From Actinomadura rudentiformis (lineage in GTDB: Bacteria; Actinomycetota; Actinomycetes; Streptosporangiales; Streptosporangiaceae), in assembly GCF_008923185.1 (NCBI RefSeq), contig NZ_WBMT01000001.1, positions 372,001 through 436,000 of the forward strand: 64,000 nt of DNA. The letters run 5' to 3'. The notes under the pieces are model-generated. The model made no database searches. It was not told the DNA's origin and saw nothing but the letters and a program-made list of their open reading frames with translations. Positions within the stretch are counted from its first letter, which is position 1; the number at the start of each line of letters is the position of its first letter. Positions 32,371 to 41,334 of this stretch are shown in pieces. Position numbers and translations under genes: made by a program.

Positions 32371-33801
32371 ATGACCGGACTTCCGCTCGACCGCGTCACT
32401 GCGCCGCGCGTCAAGGTCGGCCTCGTCGCCGGCGGCCTGGGCGCGTACTGGCCGCAGTTCCCCGACCTGTTGCCGCAGCTTCGCGCGTCCGCCGAACGGG
32501 TGTCGGAACGCATGCGCGGGCTGGGCGCCGACGTGGTCGACGTGGGCTTCATCTCCGACGCCCAGGAGGGAGCGGTGGCCGCGGAGAAGCTGCGCGCGGC
32601 GGGCTGCGACCTCATCGTCGGCTTCCTCACCACCTACATGACCGCGACCATGCTGGTCCCGATCGCCCAGCGCAGCGGCGCCCCGGTGCTGCTGATCAAC
32701 CTTCAGCCGACCGAGTCGATGGACCACGAGTCCTTCGACACCGGGCAGTGGCTCGCCTACTGCGGCGCCTGCCCGCTGCCGGAGATGGCGAACGCGTTTC
32801 AGCGGTGCGGCGTCCCGTTCCGCTCGGTCAGCAGTCACCTGGAGGACGAGCGGGCCTGGACGAAGATCGGCCGCTGGGTCCGCGCCGCCGGGGTGCGGGG
32901 CGCGCTGCGCCACGGCCGGCACGGCCTGATGGGGCATCTCTACCCGGGGATGCTGGACGTCTCCACCGATCTGACCCTGGTCAGCGCGAACTTCGGCGGC
33001 CACGTCGAGGTCCTGGAGTTCGACGACCTGCGGGTCCGGGTGGAAAAGGTCACCGACTCCGAGGTCAAGGCCAAGAAGGACCAGACGACGGAGATCTTCG
33101 AGCTGGCCGACTCGGTCAACGACGACGACCTCACCTGGGCGGCCAAGGTATCGGTCGGCCTGGACCGCCTCGTCGAGGACTTCGAGCTCGACAGCCTCGC
33201 CTACTACCACCGCGGCCTGGACGGTGAGATGCACGAGCGGCTGGGCGCCGGGATGATCCTCGGCGCCTCGCTGCTCACCGCGCGCGGCATCCCGGCCGCG
33301 GGGGAGTACGAGCTGCGCACCTCACTGGCGATGCTCATCGCCGACCGCCTCGGCGCGGGCGGCTCGTTCACCGAACTCCAGGCCCTGGACTTCCACCGCG
33401 GCCACGTCGAGATGGGCCACGACGGCCCCGCGCACCTGGCGATCTCCGCTCGCCGCCCCCTCCTGCGCGGGCTGGGCGTCTACCACGGCAAGCGCGGCTA
33501 CGGCGTGTCGGTGGAGTTCGACGTCAAGCACGGCCCGGTCACCGCGTTCGGCATCATCCAGCGCCGCGACGGCCACTACGCGTTCGTCGCCTCCGAGGGC
33601 GAGACCGTCGACGGCCCGCACCTCCAGATCGGCAACACCACCTCCCGGGTCGACTTCGGCTGCGACCCCGGCGAGTGGACCGACGCCTGGAGCGCCACCG
33701 GCATCTCCCATCACTGGGCCCTCGGCACGGGCCACCGGATCGCCGACCTGCGTGCTCTGGCCGACCTGATGGAGACCGATCTCGTCGAGGTGCGCCTCTG
33801 A
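32371..33801 (+). CDS. L-fucose/L-arabinose isomerase-like family protein
   Basis: The protein has 476 residues from ATG 32371 with GGAGGA upstream. The N-terminal Rossmann-like half (KVGLVAGGLGAYWPQFPDLLPQL, then GADVVDVGFISDAQEGA) and the central segment (LINLQPTESMDH) fit the isomerase-like family of ketol isomerases. It is clearly diverged from true AraA or FucI, so the reaction could be isomerisation of another deoxy sugar. It follows phoD by 57 bases and may be cotranscribed. In this context a role with rhamnose- or fucose-derived sugars is plausible. Confidence 0.75.
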   Translation: MTGLPLDRVTAPRVKVGLVAGGLGAYWPQFPDLLPQLRASAERVSERMRGLGADVVDVGFISDAQEGAVAAEKLRAAGCDLIVGFLTTYMTATMLVPIAQRSGAPVLLINLQPTESMDHESFDTGQWLAYCGACPLPEMANAFQRCGVPFRSVSSHLEDERAWTKIGRWVRAAGVRGALRHGRHGLMGHLYPGMLDVSTDLTLVSANFGGHVEVLEFDDLRVRVEKVTDSEVKAKKDQTTEIFELADSVNDDDLTWAAKVSVGLDRLVEDFELDSLAYYHRGLDGEMHERLGAGMILGASLLTARGIPAAGEYELRTSLAMLIADRLGAGGSFTELQALDFHRGHVEMGHDGPAHLAISARRPLLRGLGVYHGKRGYGVSVEFDVKHGPVTAFGIIQRRDGHYAFVASEGETVDGPHLQIGNTTSRVDFGCDPGEWTDAWSATGISHHWALGTGHRIADLRALADLMETDLVEVRL

Positions 33802-33850
33802 CGGGAATCCGGAATGTCCTCCGCCGCCAGGCGCGCACGCCGGCCAGGCG

Positions 33851-34699
33851 CTAAGGCGCCAGGCCTGTTAGCTGCGCCGATCGTTCCCACAGTTGCCGGG
33901 CCAGGTTCGGGTCGCGGGCTTGTTCGTTCTTGGGCTCCTCACGGGCGAGCCGGTGGAAGTAGGCGCCGTTCGCCGTCTGCGGGTCGGTAAGGGTGGCCAG
34001 GTGAAGCAAGGGCTCGGCGCCCTGCTCGGCGGTGGAGATCATGACCTTGGCCAGCCGGGACTTCATGAACGTGCGTACCAGGGCGCTGTCACGGCCGATG
34101 TCGGTTGCGACTGTTCCGGGGTGGAAGGCCGAGGCGGTGACGCTCGTGTCCTGGAGGCGTTGAGCGAGTTCCCGGGTGAACAGGATGGTGGCGAGCTTGG
34201 ACGTCGCGTACGTCTGCATGCCTCGGTAGCGGCGGCGGGTGCCGTCCAGGTCGTCCAGGTCGAGGTGCGCCGTGCGGTATTTGGCGCTCCCGGTGTTGAT
34301 CACCTGTGCTCCCTCTGGAGCGGACGCCAGCCGGTCCAGGAGCAGGTTGGTCAGCAGGAACGGCGCGAGGTGGTTGACCTGGAAGGTCAGCTCGTGGCCG
34401 TCGGTGCTGGTCTGGCGGCCGGTGAAGATGGCACCGGCGTTGTTGGCCAGAATGTCGATCCGCTCGTGGGCGGCGAGCAGGTCGGCGGCGAGCCTGCGCA
34501 CGTCGTCCAGCGATCCGTAGTCCGCCAGGTGCGCTTCGCCGCCGACCTGTGCCGCGATCGCCTTGGTCTTCTCTTGCGATCGGCCGACCACCGCCACGGT
34601 GGCCCCCAGTTCGCCGAAGCGGCGCGCCGCCGCGGCGCCGATCCCGGCACTGGCACCGGTGATCACCACTGTCCTGCCCTGCAGGTTCCGCGCGTTCAT
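33851..34699 (-). CDS. Short-chain dehydrogenase/reductase
   Basis: The protein has 282 residues. The NAD(P)-binding motif TGASAGIGAAAA lies near residues 14-25, NNAG near 86-89, the catalytic serine in INTGSAKY near 138, and YATSK near 163-167. It resembles retinol-dehydrogenase/WWOX-like SDRs in length and in NHLAPFLLTN. It is divergent from a TetR gene across a 65-base gap with a perfect palindrome, so it is the likely target. The substrate is unknown. Confidence 0.9.
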   Translation of the reverse strand: MNARNLQGRTVVITGASAGIGAAAARRFGELGATVAVVGRSQEKTKAIAAQVGGEAHLADYGSLDDVRRLAADLLAAHERIDILANNAGAIFTGRQTSTDGHELTFQVNHLAPFLLTNLLLDRLASAPEGAQVINTGSAKYRTAHLDLDDLDGTRRRYRGMQTYATSKLATILFTRELAQRLQDTSVTASAFHPGTVATDIGRDSALVRTFMKSRLAKVMISTAEQGAEPLLHLATLTDPQTANGAYFHRLAREEPKNEQARDPNLARQLWERSAQLTGLAP

Positions 34700-34730
34700 G
34701 AGGGCACGGTATCGGACACTTGTCGGAAAA

Positions 34731-34744
34731 CCTACATGTGTAGG
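34731..34744. promoter_or_regulatory. Perfect palindrome between the SDR and TetR genes
   Basis: CCTACATGTGTAGG has perfect 6-bp arms around TG. It lies 32 bases before the SDR start and 21 before the TetR start, a position suited to control of both. Confidence 0.7.
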
Positions 34745-34764
34745 GCTTGGGTAGGCTGACAGGC

Positions 34765-35388
34765 GTGGCCTCGACCAAAGACATTCCTGCGGGCGACCGG
34801 CGCGTGCGACGTAGCCAGGCGGCGTTGCAGGGTGCGCTCATCCAGCTGGTCGAGGAACGGGAGCTGGCCCAGGTCAGCGTGGCCGACGTCGCCGAACGGG
34901 CCGGAGTGAGCCGCTCGACCTTCTACGACCACTACCGCGACGTCCATGAGCTGGCCGAGGCCGCCTGCACCACGATGATCGACGACTTGATCGGCTCCCT
35001 GCCCGCCTTCGGTTCGCCGGACCAGGCGCAGGACCCCACTCGTCCGCTGCGGGCCTTTTTCACCAGCCTCGCCGCCCACGCCGGCCTTTACCGCAGCCTG
35101 CTGGGGCCCCAGGGAAGTGCGCGCGTCATCGACCACGTGCGCCGTCGCATCACCGTGGCCATCCACCTTGGCGTGCGCCGGGCGCTGACCGGCGACACGT
35201 GCTCGACGGACACCTCGCATGATGTGCCCGCCGCGTTCACCGCCGGCGCGCTCATCGGTGTGGCCGCCGACTGGCTCCAGCGGGGCTGCCCGCGCACGCC
35301 GGCCGAGATGGCCGCGCTGACCTGGCCGCTCCTGACCGCGTCCTACCTCAACGCGGGCATGTCGTGTTCGCCGCCGCCGACCTCTTGA
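34765..35388 (+). CDS. TetR family regulator of the SDR
   Basis: The protein has 207 residues, started at GTG 34765; an upstream in-frame TTG at 34747 overlaps the operator edge and is less likely. The DNA-binding domain (VRRSQAALQGALIQLVEE, VADVAERAGVSRSTFYDHYRD) lies within residues 14-63. The C-terminal half is of the TetR_C-33-like type seen near reductases. It probably represses the divergent SDR gene. Confidence 0.85.
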   Translation: MASTKDIPAGDRRVRRSQAALQGALIQLVEERELAQVSVADVAERAGVSRSTFYDHYRDVHELAEAACTTMIDDLIGSLPAFGSPDQAQDPTRPLRAFFTSLAAHAGLYRSLLGPQGSARVIDHVRRRITVAIHLGVRRALTGDTCSTDTSHDVPAAFTAGALIGVAADWLQRGCPRTPAEMAALTWPLLTASYLNAGMSCSPPPTS

Positions 35389-35394
35389 CAGGTC

Positions 35395-35408
35395 GTTTGA
35401 TCCCGAAC
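35395..35408. promoter_or_regulatory. Degenerate GTTTGG-type box upstream of the amidohydrolase
   Basis: GTTTGATCCCGAAC resembles the GTTTGGNNNCAAAY boxes of the catabolic cluster but differs at several positions. It lies 166 bases before the amidohydrolase start. I treat it as a weak member of the set. Confidence 0.3.
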
Positions 35409-35573
35409 ATTCTTTAGGGCACGCCGGCCGGTTCGACCACATCAGCGACGTCCCGACACTCCTTTTCTCGACGGCCACAGTGGCCTACGACGCTGCCCAG
35501 AACGGCCGGCGCGACGCTGCCGTGAGCCGTGACCGATCCCCAGTTCCGTTTCCCACCGCCGAAGGGAATTCCG

Positions 35574-37412
35574 ATGAACGCTGGAATCAACCGCCGTCGC
35601 TTTCTGGGTCAGGCGGCCGGGGTGGCGGCCGGTGCGGCAGCCGCTCCGGTACTGTCCGCGGGCCCTGCGTCCGCCGGTGGCCGAGGTCCCGCGGATCTGA
35701 TCGTCTACAACGGGCGTGTCCAGGTCATGGACAGGCACATGCGCCGCGCGGAGGCGGTCGCCATCCGTGACGGCGTGGTGATGGCGGTCGGGCGGGAGCG
35801 TGACGTGCGCCGTCTGGCCGGCCGGGGCACGGAGTCGATCGACGCCGGAGGCGGCACCGTGCTCCCCGGCATCAACGACTCGCATGTCCATCTGGGGGGC
35901 TACGGCCTGGACTTCCCGCCGTACACCATCGAGGTGGACGTCGCCACGATCAAGGAGCTGACCGACGCCGTGGCCGCGGCGGTGGCGGCGGCGCCCGCCC
36001 CCGGCTCCTGGATTCGCGGGCAGGGGTGGAACGAGAACCGGCTGCCCCACCCGCCGCGCAGGACGGACCTCGATCCCGTCTCAGGAGACCATCCGGTCAT
36101 CCTCCGGGACTTCTCCGGGCACATGATGGCCGTGAACTCCACGGTCCTGCGGCTGGCGGGCATCACCCGCGACACCCCGGCGCCCCCGGGAGGGGTGATC
36201 GAGAAGGACGCCGCCGGGGAGCCCACGGGGGTGTTGCGCGAGAGCGCGCAGGATCTGGTCAACCGGGTCGTGCCGCCGTTCACGGAGGCCGAACTGGAGA
36301 GCGCCGTCGACAAGGCGATCATGATGCTGCACGCCCAGGGCATCACCAGCATCACCGATCCGGGGATCCCGCTCGCACAGCTGGCGTTGTACGAGCGCAA
36401 GGCCCGCGCCGGCACACTGCCGCTGCGCATCACCGCCCTGATCACCGGCGGCAGGTCCCCGGACCAGGTGCGCACCACGCTCGCCGCCTACAAGCCGCCG
36501 CGCGGCGTGGACCCGCGGATCCTGCGGGTCGCCGGGGTCAAGCTCATCATCGACGGGGTGCCGACGGCGGCGCAGACCGCCTGGCTCCACGAGCCCTACG
36601 TGGACGGGACCAACGGCAAGCCGGTCATCGAGGGCGACACGATCGAGGAGGCGGTCGCGAACATGCACGCCATGATCGCCCTCGTTCACAACGCCGGGAT
36701 GCAGGTGGGAACGCACGCCACCGGGGACGCCGGGATCGACGTGGTGGTCGCGGGCTACCTGGCCGCCATGCGCGGCGACCGGCGCCACCGCGATCCGCGC
36801 CACTACGTCATCCACGGCGACCTGACGTCGCCCCGCACGCTGCGCACGATGGCGCGCCACGACATCGGCGTCAACATGAACGCGACGATCAAGTACGTGC
36901 TGGGCCGGACGCTCGACGCCAACCTCGGCCCCGAGCGCACGGACTACCAGTGGCCCTACCGCACCGCTCTCGACCTGGGCGTGCGGGTGACCAGCGCCTC
37001 GGACGCCCCGGTGACCTCCCCCAGCTGGCTGCAGGGCGTGCAGTCGGCGGTGCTCCGCAAGGGCCTGTACGGCGGTGTCGCCGGCGAGGCGGAACGCATC
37101 ACCGTCAGGGAGGCGCTGGTGACCTACACCAGGACGAGCGCATGGCAGGACCATGCCGAGCGCTGGAAGGGAACTCTGGAGCCCGGCATGACCGGTGACG
37201 TGTGCGTCGTCGACGGTGACGTGGTGGGCGCTGATCCCGAGACGCTGGTCGGCATGCCCATAGCCGCGACGATCCTTGGCGGCCGCGTGGTCTACGACGG
37301 CAAGCCCGATCCTGCCACGGCCAACGCGATGGCGCCCGCCGCCGTCAAGTCGCGCAACGCCCGTGGAGCCGCGTGCCTGCAGCGCGGCGCCTGCTGCTGC
37401 AAGCGGGCCTGA
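35574..37412 (+). CDS. YtcJ-like metal-dependent amidohydrolase, secreted by Tat
   Basis: The protein has 612 residues from ATG 35574 with GAAGGGA upstream. A twin-arginine signal (NRRRFLGQAAG ... GPASA) sends it out of the cell. The Amidohydrolase_3 domain carries the metal motif DSHVHLGGYG (His104, His106), the segment RGQGWNENRLP, TDPGIPLAQL, VGTHATGDAGID and SASDAPVTSP. YtcJ-like enzymes hydrolyse N-formyl or N-acyl amines and related amides. An odd C-terminal tail holds five cysteines (CLQRGACCCKRA). It lies upstream of the amine-type permease, so it may release an amine from an amide for import (inference). Confidence 0.85.
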   Translation: MNAGINRRRFLGQAAGVAAGAAAAPVLSAGPASAGGRGPADLIVYNGRVQVMDRHMRRAEAVAIRDGVVMAVGRERDVRRLAGRGTESIDAGGGTVLPGINDSHVHLGGYGLDFPPYTIEVDVATIKELTDAVAAAVAAAPAPGSWIRGQGWNENRLPHPPRRTDLDPVSGDHPVILRDFSGHMMAVNSTVLRLAGITRDTPAPPGGVIEKDAAGEPTGVLRESAQDLVNRVVPPFTEAELESAVDKAIMMLHAQGITSITDPGIPLAQLALYERKARAGTLPLRITALITGGRSPDQVRTTLAAYKPPRGVDPRILRVAGVKLIIDGVPTAAQTAWLHEPYVDGTNGKPVIEGDTIEEAVANMHAMIALVHNAGMQVGTHATGDAGIDVVVAGYLAAMRGDRRHRDPRHYVIHGDLTSPRTLRTMARHDIGVNMNATIKYVLGRTLDANLGPERTDYQWPYRTALDLGVRVTSASDAPVTSPSWLQGVQSAVLRKGLYGGVAGEAERITVREALVTYTRTSAWQDHAERWKGTLEPGMTGDVCVVDGDVVGADPETLVGMPIAATILGGRVVYDGKPDPATANAMAPAAVKSRNARGAACLQRGACCCKRA

Positions 37413-37457
37413 GGAGAACGTCCGGATCCGAAGTCGGGGGCAACCTTCCCATGGGTC

Positions 37458-37477
37458 GTTTGGGCCCTTATGATCTG
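37458..37477. promoter_or_regulatory. GTTTGG-type box upstream of the APC permease
   Basis: The sequence GTTTGGGCCCTTATGATCTG matches the minus-strand reading of the box near 42829-42848 at 13 of 20 positions, including GTTTGG, CC, GAT and the final TG. It lies 46 bases before the permease start. Confidence 0.45.
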
Positions 37478-37522
37478 CGTCACGCAAGCGCCGTGCGCGG
37501 CCGAACGAGAGGCTGTGAGGGT

Positions 37523-39067
37523 ATGACCGAACAAGGCGGAGCGGGTCTGCGGCACGCCGACCCCGCTGACGGGGGCGCGAGCCGTCTCGCCAAGAACAGG
37601 CTCGGGGTCACGGGCATCGTCTTCTTTGTCGTCGCCGCGGCCGCCCCCTTGGTCGGCATGACCGGCGCCGTCCCCATCGCCGTCGTCCTCGGCAACGGGT
37701 CCGGCGTGCCCGGCGCGTATCTCGCCGTGGGCCTCGTGCTGCTGGTCTTCAGCGTCGGGTACTCCGCGATGAGCCATCGGGTGACGAACACCGGGGCGTT
37801 CTTCGCCTACGTCGGAAGGGGGCTCGGTGTCGCCCCCGGCGTCGGGTCGGCCTTCGTCTCGCTGTTCGCCTACATGGTGGTGCAGCTCGCGGTCTTCGGG
37901 TTCTTCGGGGCCGTCATGGCACGGCAGATGGACACCGAGCTCGGCATCGATCTGGCCTGGTGGGTGTGGGCCCTGATCGCCTGGGCGCTGGTGCTGGGCC
38001 TGTCCGCGCTGAGCGTGGACATCGGGGCCAAGGTGCTGGGCCTGCTCATGGTGCTCGAGGTGCTGTCGCTGGCGGTCGTGGCCGTGGCGGTCCTGCTCCA
38101 TGGCGGAGGGCCGGACGGCATGTCGCTGGGCGCGTCGTTCTCGCCCGGCAACGTCTTCGCCGGCGGTTTCGCCGGCTCGGCGGGCATCGCGCTGGCCTTC
38201 GCCTTCGCCTCCTACATCGGTTTCGAGGCGACCGCCATCTACGGTGAGGAGACCCGGGACCCCAAGCGCAGCGTCCCGCTCGCGACGTACATCGCCGTCT
38301 CCCTGATCGCGGTGCTGTTCGCGTTCACCTCCTGGGCGGTGGTCAGCGGACTGGGCAGCAGCGCGGTCGTCGACCGTGTCGCGGAGATCTCGACCGTGGA
38401 GGGAACGCCGCTCGCCGATCCCGCGGCGGTCCTCTTCGCCGTCGCTGAGGAGTACGTCGGCGGCTGGCTGGCGACGCTGATGAGCTGGCTGGTGCTCTCC
38501 AGCCTCTTCGCGGGGCTGCTCGCCTTCCAGAACAGCGCGGCGCGCTACGTCTTCTCGATGGCCCGCGCGAGAGTGCTGCCCGCCGCTCTCGGCCGGATCA
38601 ACGGGCGCGGCGCGCCCGTGCTCGGCACCGTCGCCGTCGCGGCGGTGTCGCTGGTCGTCATCGTCGTCTTCCGGGTCACCGGCCGTGACCCGGTGGTGCA
38701 CCTGTTCACCTGGTTCAGCGGTGTGGCCGTACTGGCAATCGTGCTGGTGGAGATCCTCGTCTCCGTCGCCGTGATCGCGTTCTTCCGCCGGGAGGGCGGC
38801 GGTGAGCGTGTGTGGAGCACCCTGGTCGCGCCCGGCATCAGCATCGTCGGTCTCGCTCTCGGGATGTATCTGCTCATGTCCCGCTTCGGCTTGATGGCCG
38901 GAACCGCGGCCGAGGGCGTCGACCCCACGAAGGAGTCATGGGGCCTGTCGACGCTGGGATGGTTCCTGGTCGCGCTGCCGTTCGTCGTCCTCGCACTCGG
39001 GGTGGTGGTCGGGGTCCTGCGGCGCAACAAGGAGGACGCGCAGGCCATGGCCGACCTGGTGACCTGA
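37523..39067 (+). CDS. APC family amino acid/amine permease
   Basis: The protein has 514 residues from ATG 37523. A polar N-terminus precedes about 12-13 predicted helices. The first helix carries LGVTGIVFFVVAAAAPLVGMTGAVP, and a conserved APC segment FASYIGFEATAIYGEETRDPKRSVPLA lies near residues 226-252. APC permeases such as PuuP import polyamines or amino acids. The downstream Puu-type enzymes suggest amine uptake here. The LLM-family gene follows after 20 bases and is probably cotranscribed. A cluster-type box lies in its promoter. Confidence 0.88.
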   Translation: MTEQGGAGLRHADPADGGASRLAKNRLGVTGIVFFVVAAAAPLVGMTGAVPIAVVLGNGSGVPGAYLAVGLVLLVFSVGYSAMSHRVTNTGAFFAYVGRGLGVAPGVGSAFVSLFAYMVVQLAVFGFFGAVMARQMDTELGIDLAWWVWALIAWALVLGLSALSVDIGAKVLGLLMVLEVLSLAVVAVAVLLHGGGPDGMSLGASFSPGNVFAGGFAGSAGIALAFAFASYIGFEATAIYGEETRDPKRSVPLATYIAVSLIAVLFAFTSWAVVSGLGSSAVVDRVAEISTVEGTPLADPAAVLFAVAEEYVGGWLATLMSWLVLSSLFAGLLAFQNSAARYVFSMARARVLPAALGRINGRGAPVLGTVAVAAVSLVVIVVFRVTGRDPVVHLFTWFSGVAVLAIVLVEILVSVAVIAFFRREGGGERVWSTLVAPGISIVGLALGMYLLMSRFGLMAGTAAEGVDPTKESWGLSTLGWFLVALPFVVLALGVVVGVLRRNKEDAQAMADLVT

Positions 39068-39086
39068 CCTCTCGAAGGGATGTGGA

Positions 39087-40025
39087 ATGAAGGCTCCGCG
39101 TTTCGTGCTCGTGCTCAGCGAGAACTGGACGATGACCAGCGGCCGCGATCTGCCGGCCCTGGTCCGCTGGGCCCGGGAGGCCGAGGACGCCGGCTTCGAC
39201 GCCGCCATGGTCAGCGAGCACATCGTCCTCGGCCCGGACGCGGGTGCCGGCGGCGTCATGAGCAACCCGCGCGAGTACGCGCTGCCCGGTAACCAGGATC
39301 CGCACACCCCCTGGCCGTCGTCGCTCATGCTCCTCGCGTCGATCGCCTCGGTCACCACCCGGCTGCGGCTCGCCGCGGCCGCGGTGATCGCCCCGCTACG
39401 GCATCCGCTCGCGCTCGCCCGTGACCTCGGCACGCTCGACTTGATCTCCGAGGGACGTCTGGTGGTGCAGCCCACCGTGAGCTGGAGCAAGGACGAGTAC
39501 GCCGCCTTGGGGGTGCCCTTCGAGCACCGGGGCGCCCTGCTGGACGAGCATCTGGAGATCTGGAGCAGGCTCTGGCAGGGTTCCCCGGTGTCGTACGAGG
39601 GGCGGCACTACGGCTTTGAGGACGTGTACTTCGAGCCGCGCGCCCATCGGCCCGACGGCCCCCGGATGTGGTTCGGAGGCCAACGGCTGCACGCCAGGTT
39701 GCTGGACCGCCTGGTGCAGCACGGCCACGGGTTCCACCCGCTGGGGAGACCGACGCCCGAGGAGCTCGACCGCCTGCGCACGGCCCTTGCCGGCGCGGGC
39801 CGCGACATGGCAGACCTGGAAATGATCGGCGGAACCCGTCCCACCTTCCCGGACGACCGGTCCTGTGCCCCGCTCCCGCCCGCGCTGGAGAGCATCCCGG
39901 ACCAGCTCGCCCAGGGATTCACCACGTTCTGCATCAAGCCTTCGCAGTTCATCGACGACCCGGACGGTGTCGGCGCGTTCTGCCGGGAGGTCGTCAAACG
40001 CACCGATGCCCTGCTCAGATCCTGA
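39087..40025 (+). CDS. Luciferase-like (LLM class) flavin-dependent oxidoreductase
   Basis: The protein has 312 residues. The bacterial-luciferase TIM barrel is shown by VRWAREAEDAGFDAAMVSEH near the N-terminus, TTRLRLAAAAVIAPLRHPLALARDLGTLDLISEGRL and VSWSKDEYAALGVPFEHRG. Actinobacterial members use F420 or FMN; the sequence alone does not decide. It is probably cotranscribed with the APC permease. It could oxidise the same imported compound or a metabolite, but the reaction is not known. Its stop codon lies inside a perfect 20-bp tandem duplication. Confidence 0.85.
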   Translation: MKAPRFVLVLSENWTMTSGRDLPALVRWAREAEDAGFDAAMVSEHIVLGPDAGAGGVMSNPREYALPGNQDPHTPWPSSLMLLASIASVTTRLRLAAAAVIAPLRHPLALARDLGTLDLISEGRLVVQPTVSWSKDEYAALGVPFEHRGALLDEHLEIWSRLWQGSPVSYEGRHYGFEDVYFEPRAHRPDGPRMWFGGQRLHARLLDRLVQHGHGFHPLGRPTPEELDRLRTALAGAGRDMADLEMIGGTRPTFPDDRSCAPLPPALESIPDQLAQGFTTFCIKPSQFIDDPDGVGAFCREVVKRTDALLRS

Positions 40026-40052
40026 TGTGAGCGCTCAGATCCTGATGTGAGC
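40013..40052. repeat. Perfect 20-bp tandem duplication across the LLM stop codon
   Basis: The 20-base unit starting GCTCAGATCCTGATG and ending TGAGC occurs twice in direct succession (40013-40032 and 40033-40052). The LLM stop (TGA 40023-40025) lies in the first copy, so the second copy is outside the gene. This looks like a recent slippage event. Confidence 0.9.
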
Positions 40053-40070
40053 AGGGCGCCGGCTTGCGGC

Positions 40071-41324
40071 TCAGGCGAGGGTGACGGTGACCGGCATCTC
40101 CTTGACGCCGTTCACGAAGTTGGAACGGACCCGCCGGATCTCACCGGCCGGCCGGATGTCGGCCAGCCTTGGCAGCAGCTCCTCGAACATGATCCGCATC
40201 TCCAGGCGGGCGAGCGCGTTGCCCAGGCAGAAGTGGGGGCTGCCCTTGCCGAAGGTGATGTGGTCGTTCGGGGTGCGGGTGACGTCGAAGCGGTCAGGGT
40301 CGGTGAAGACCTCGTCGTCGCGGTTGCCGGAGGCGAACCACAGCACGACCTTGTCGCCTTCCCTGATCTGCTTGCCGCGCATCTCCACGTCGCGGGTGGC
40401 GGTACGGCGGAAGTGGTAGACGGGCGAGGCCCAGCGCAGGAACTCCTCGACCGCGGTGGGCATGAGGTCGAGGTCCTCGCGCAGCCGGGCGGCCTCGGCG
40501 GGGTGGTCGATGAGCGCCCGCATGGAGTGGGTGATGGCGTGCCGGGTGGTCTCGTTGCCGGCCACCACCAGCAGCAGGAAGTAGTTGTCGAAGTCGCGGT
40601 CGGACAGCGGCTCGCCGTCGCGGGGGACCTGGTTGACCAGCCTGCTGATCAGGTCGGTGCCGTTCCCGCCGCGCCGCCGGGCGGCCAGCTCCCGGCCGTA
40701 CTCGAACACCTCCAGGGACGCGGGGCTGCGGAAGGGGAGGTCGCGGTACAGTTCGCTCTCCTCGCTGTGCAGCAGGACGTCGGCGTACTCCGGATCGGTG
40801 TTGGCGATGATCCGGTTCCCCCAGTCGATGAGCCGCAGGGTGTCCTCGTCCGGGACGTCGAGCATCCGGGCCAGCACATTGATCGGGAAGTCGGCCGCGA
40901 CCTCCTTGACGAAGTCGAAGGTGCCCTTGGCCAGCGCGGCGTCCAGCGTGCGGGCGGTCAGGCCGCGAAGGAACGTGGCGTAGCCCGCGACCGCCCGGGG
41001 AGTGAACTCACGATGCAGCAGGCGCCGCAGCGCCAGATGCCGGGGGCCGTCGGTCTCCAGCATGGAACGCCGGATCTTCGCCTGACGTTCGTCCACCTCC
41101 TCCAGGTTGACGAAACGCGTGGAGGTGAACGTCTCCGAGTCCCGGTCCGCGGCCACGATGTCCGCGTGCCTGGTGAGCGACCAGAAGCCGCCGCCGCCGT
41201 CGGTCTCGGGGTTCCAGTGGACCGGCTCGTTGCGGCGAAGCTCATCGAACATCCGCCACGGCGTCCGGTCGTCCAGGAAGTTGTCGACGTCGGCGAGGTC
41301 CACCGGGAGGGTGTCGGCTGCCAA
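40071..41324 (-). CDS. Cytochrome P450
   Basis: The protein has 417 residues. TTG 41324 is chosen because AAGGAG lies 7 bases upstream, overlapping the GS-like stop region; no Met codon is nearby. The I-helix reads AGNET (255-259), the ExxR motif is EEFLR (294-297 core), and the haem loop [11 protein letters not shown] has Cys366 as iron ligand. The overall pattern is near actinobacterial CYP families that take sterol, terpene or cyclic-amine substrates. The gene follows a GS-like gene by 10 bases. That arrangement is also known beside P450 genes for morpholine and piperidine breakdown in mycobacteria. Its likely redox partners lie at 44324-45690. Confidence 0.92.
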   Translation of the reverse strand: MAADTLPVDLADVDNFLDDRTPWRMFDELRRNEPVHWNPETDGGGGFWSLTRHADIVAADRDSETFTSTRFVNLEEVDERQAKIRRSMLETDGPRHLALRRLLHREFTPRAVAGYATFLRGLTARTLDAALAKGTFDFVKEVAADFPINVLARMLDVPDEDTLRLIDWGNRIIANTDPEYADVLLHSEESELYRDLPFRSPASLEVFEYGRELAARRRGGNGTDLISRLVNQVPRDGEPLSDRDFDNYFLLLVVAGNETTRHAITHSMRALIDHPAEAARLREDLDLMPTAVEEFLRWASPVYHFRRTATRDVEMRGKQIREGDKVVLWFASGNRDDEVFTDPDRFDVTRTPNDHITFGKGSPHFCLGNALARLEMRIMFEELLPRLADIRPAGEIRRVRSNFVNGVKEMPVTVTLA

Positions 41325-41334
41325 GGCTGTCTCC

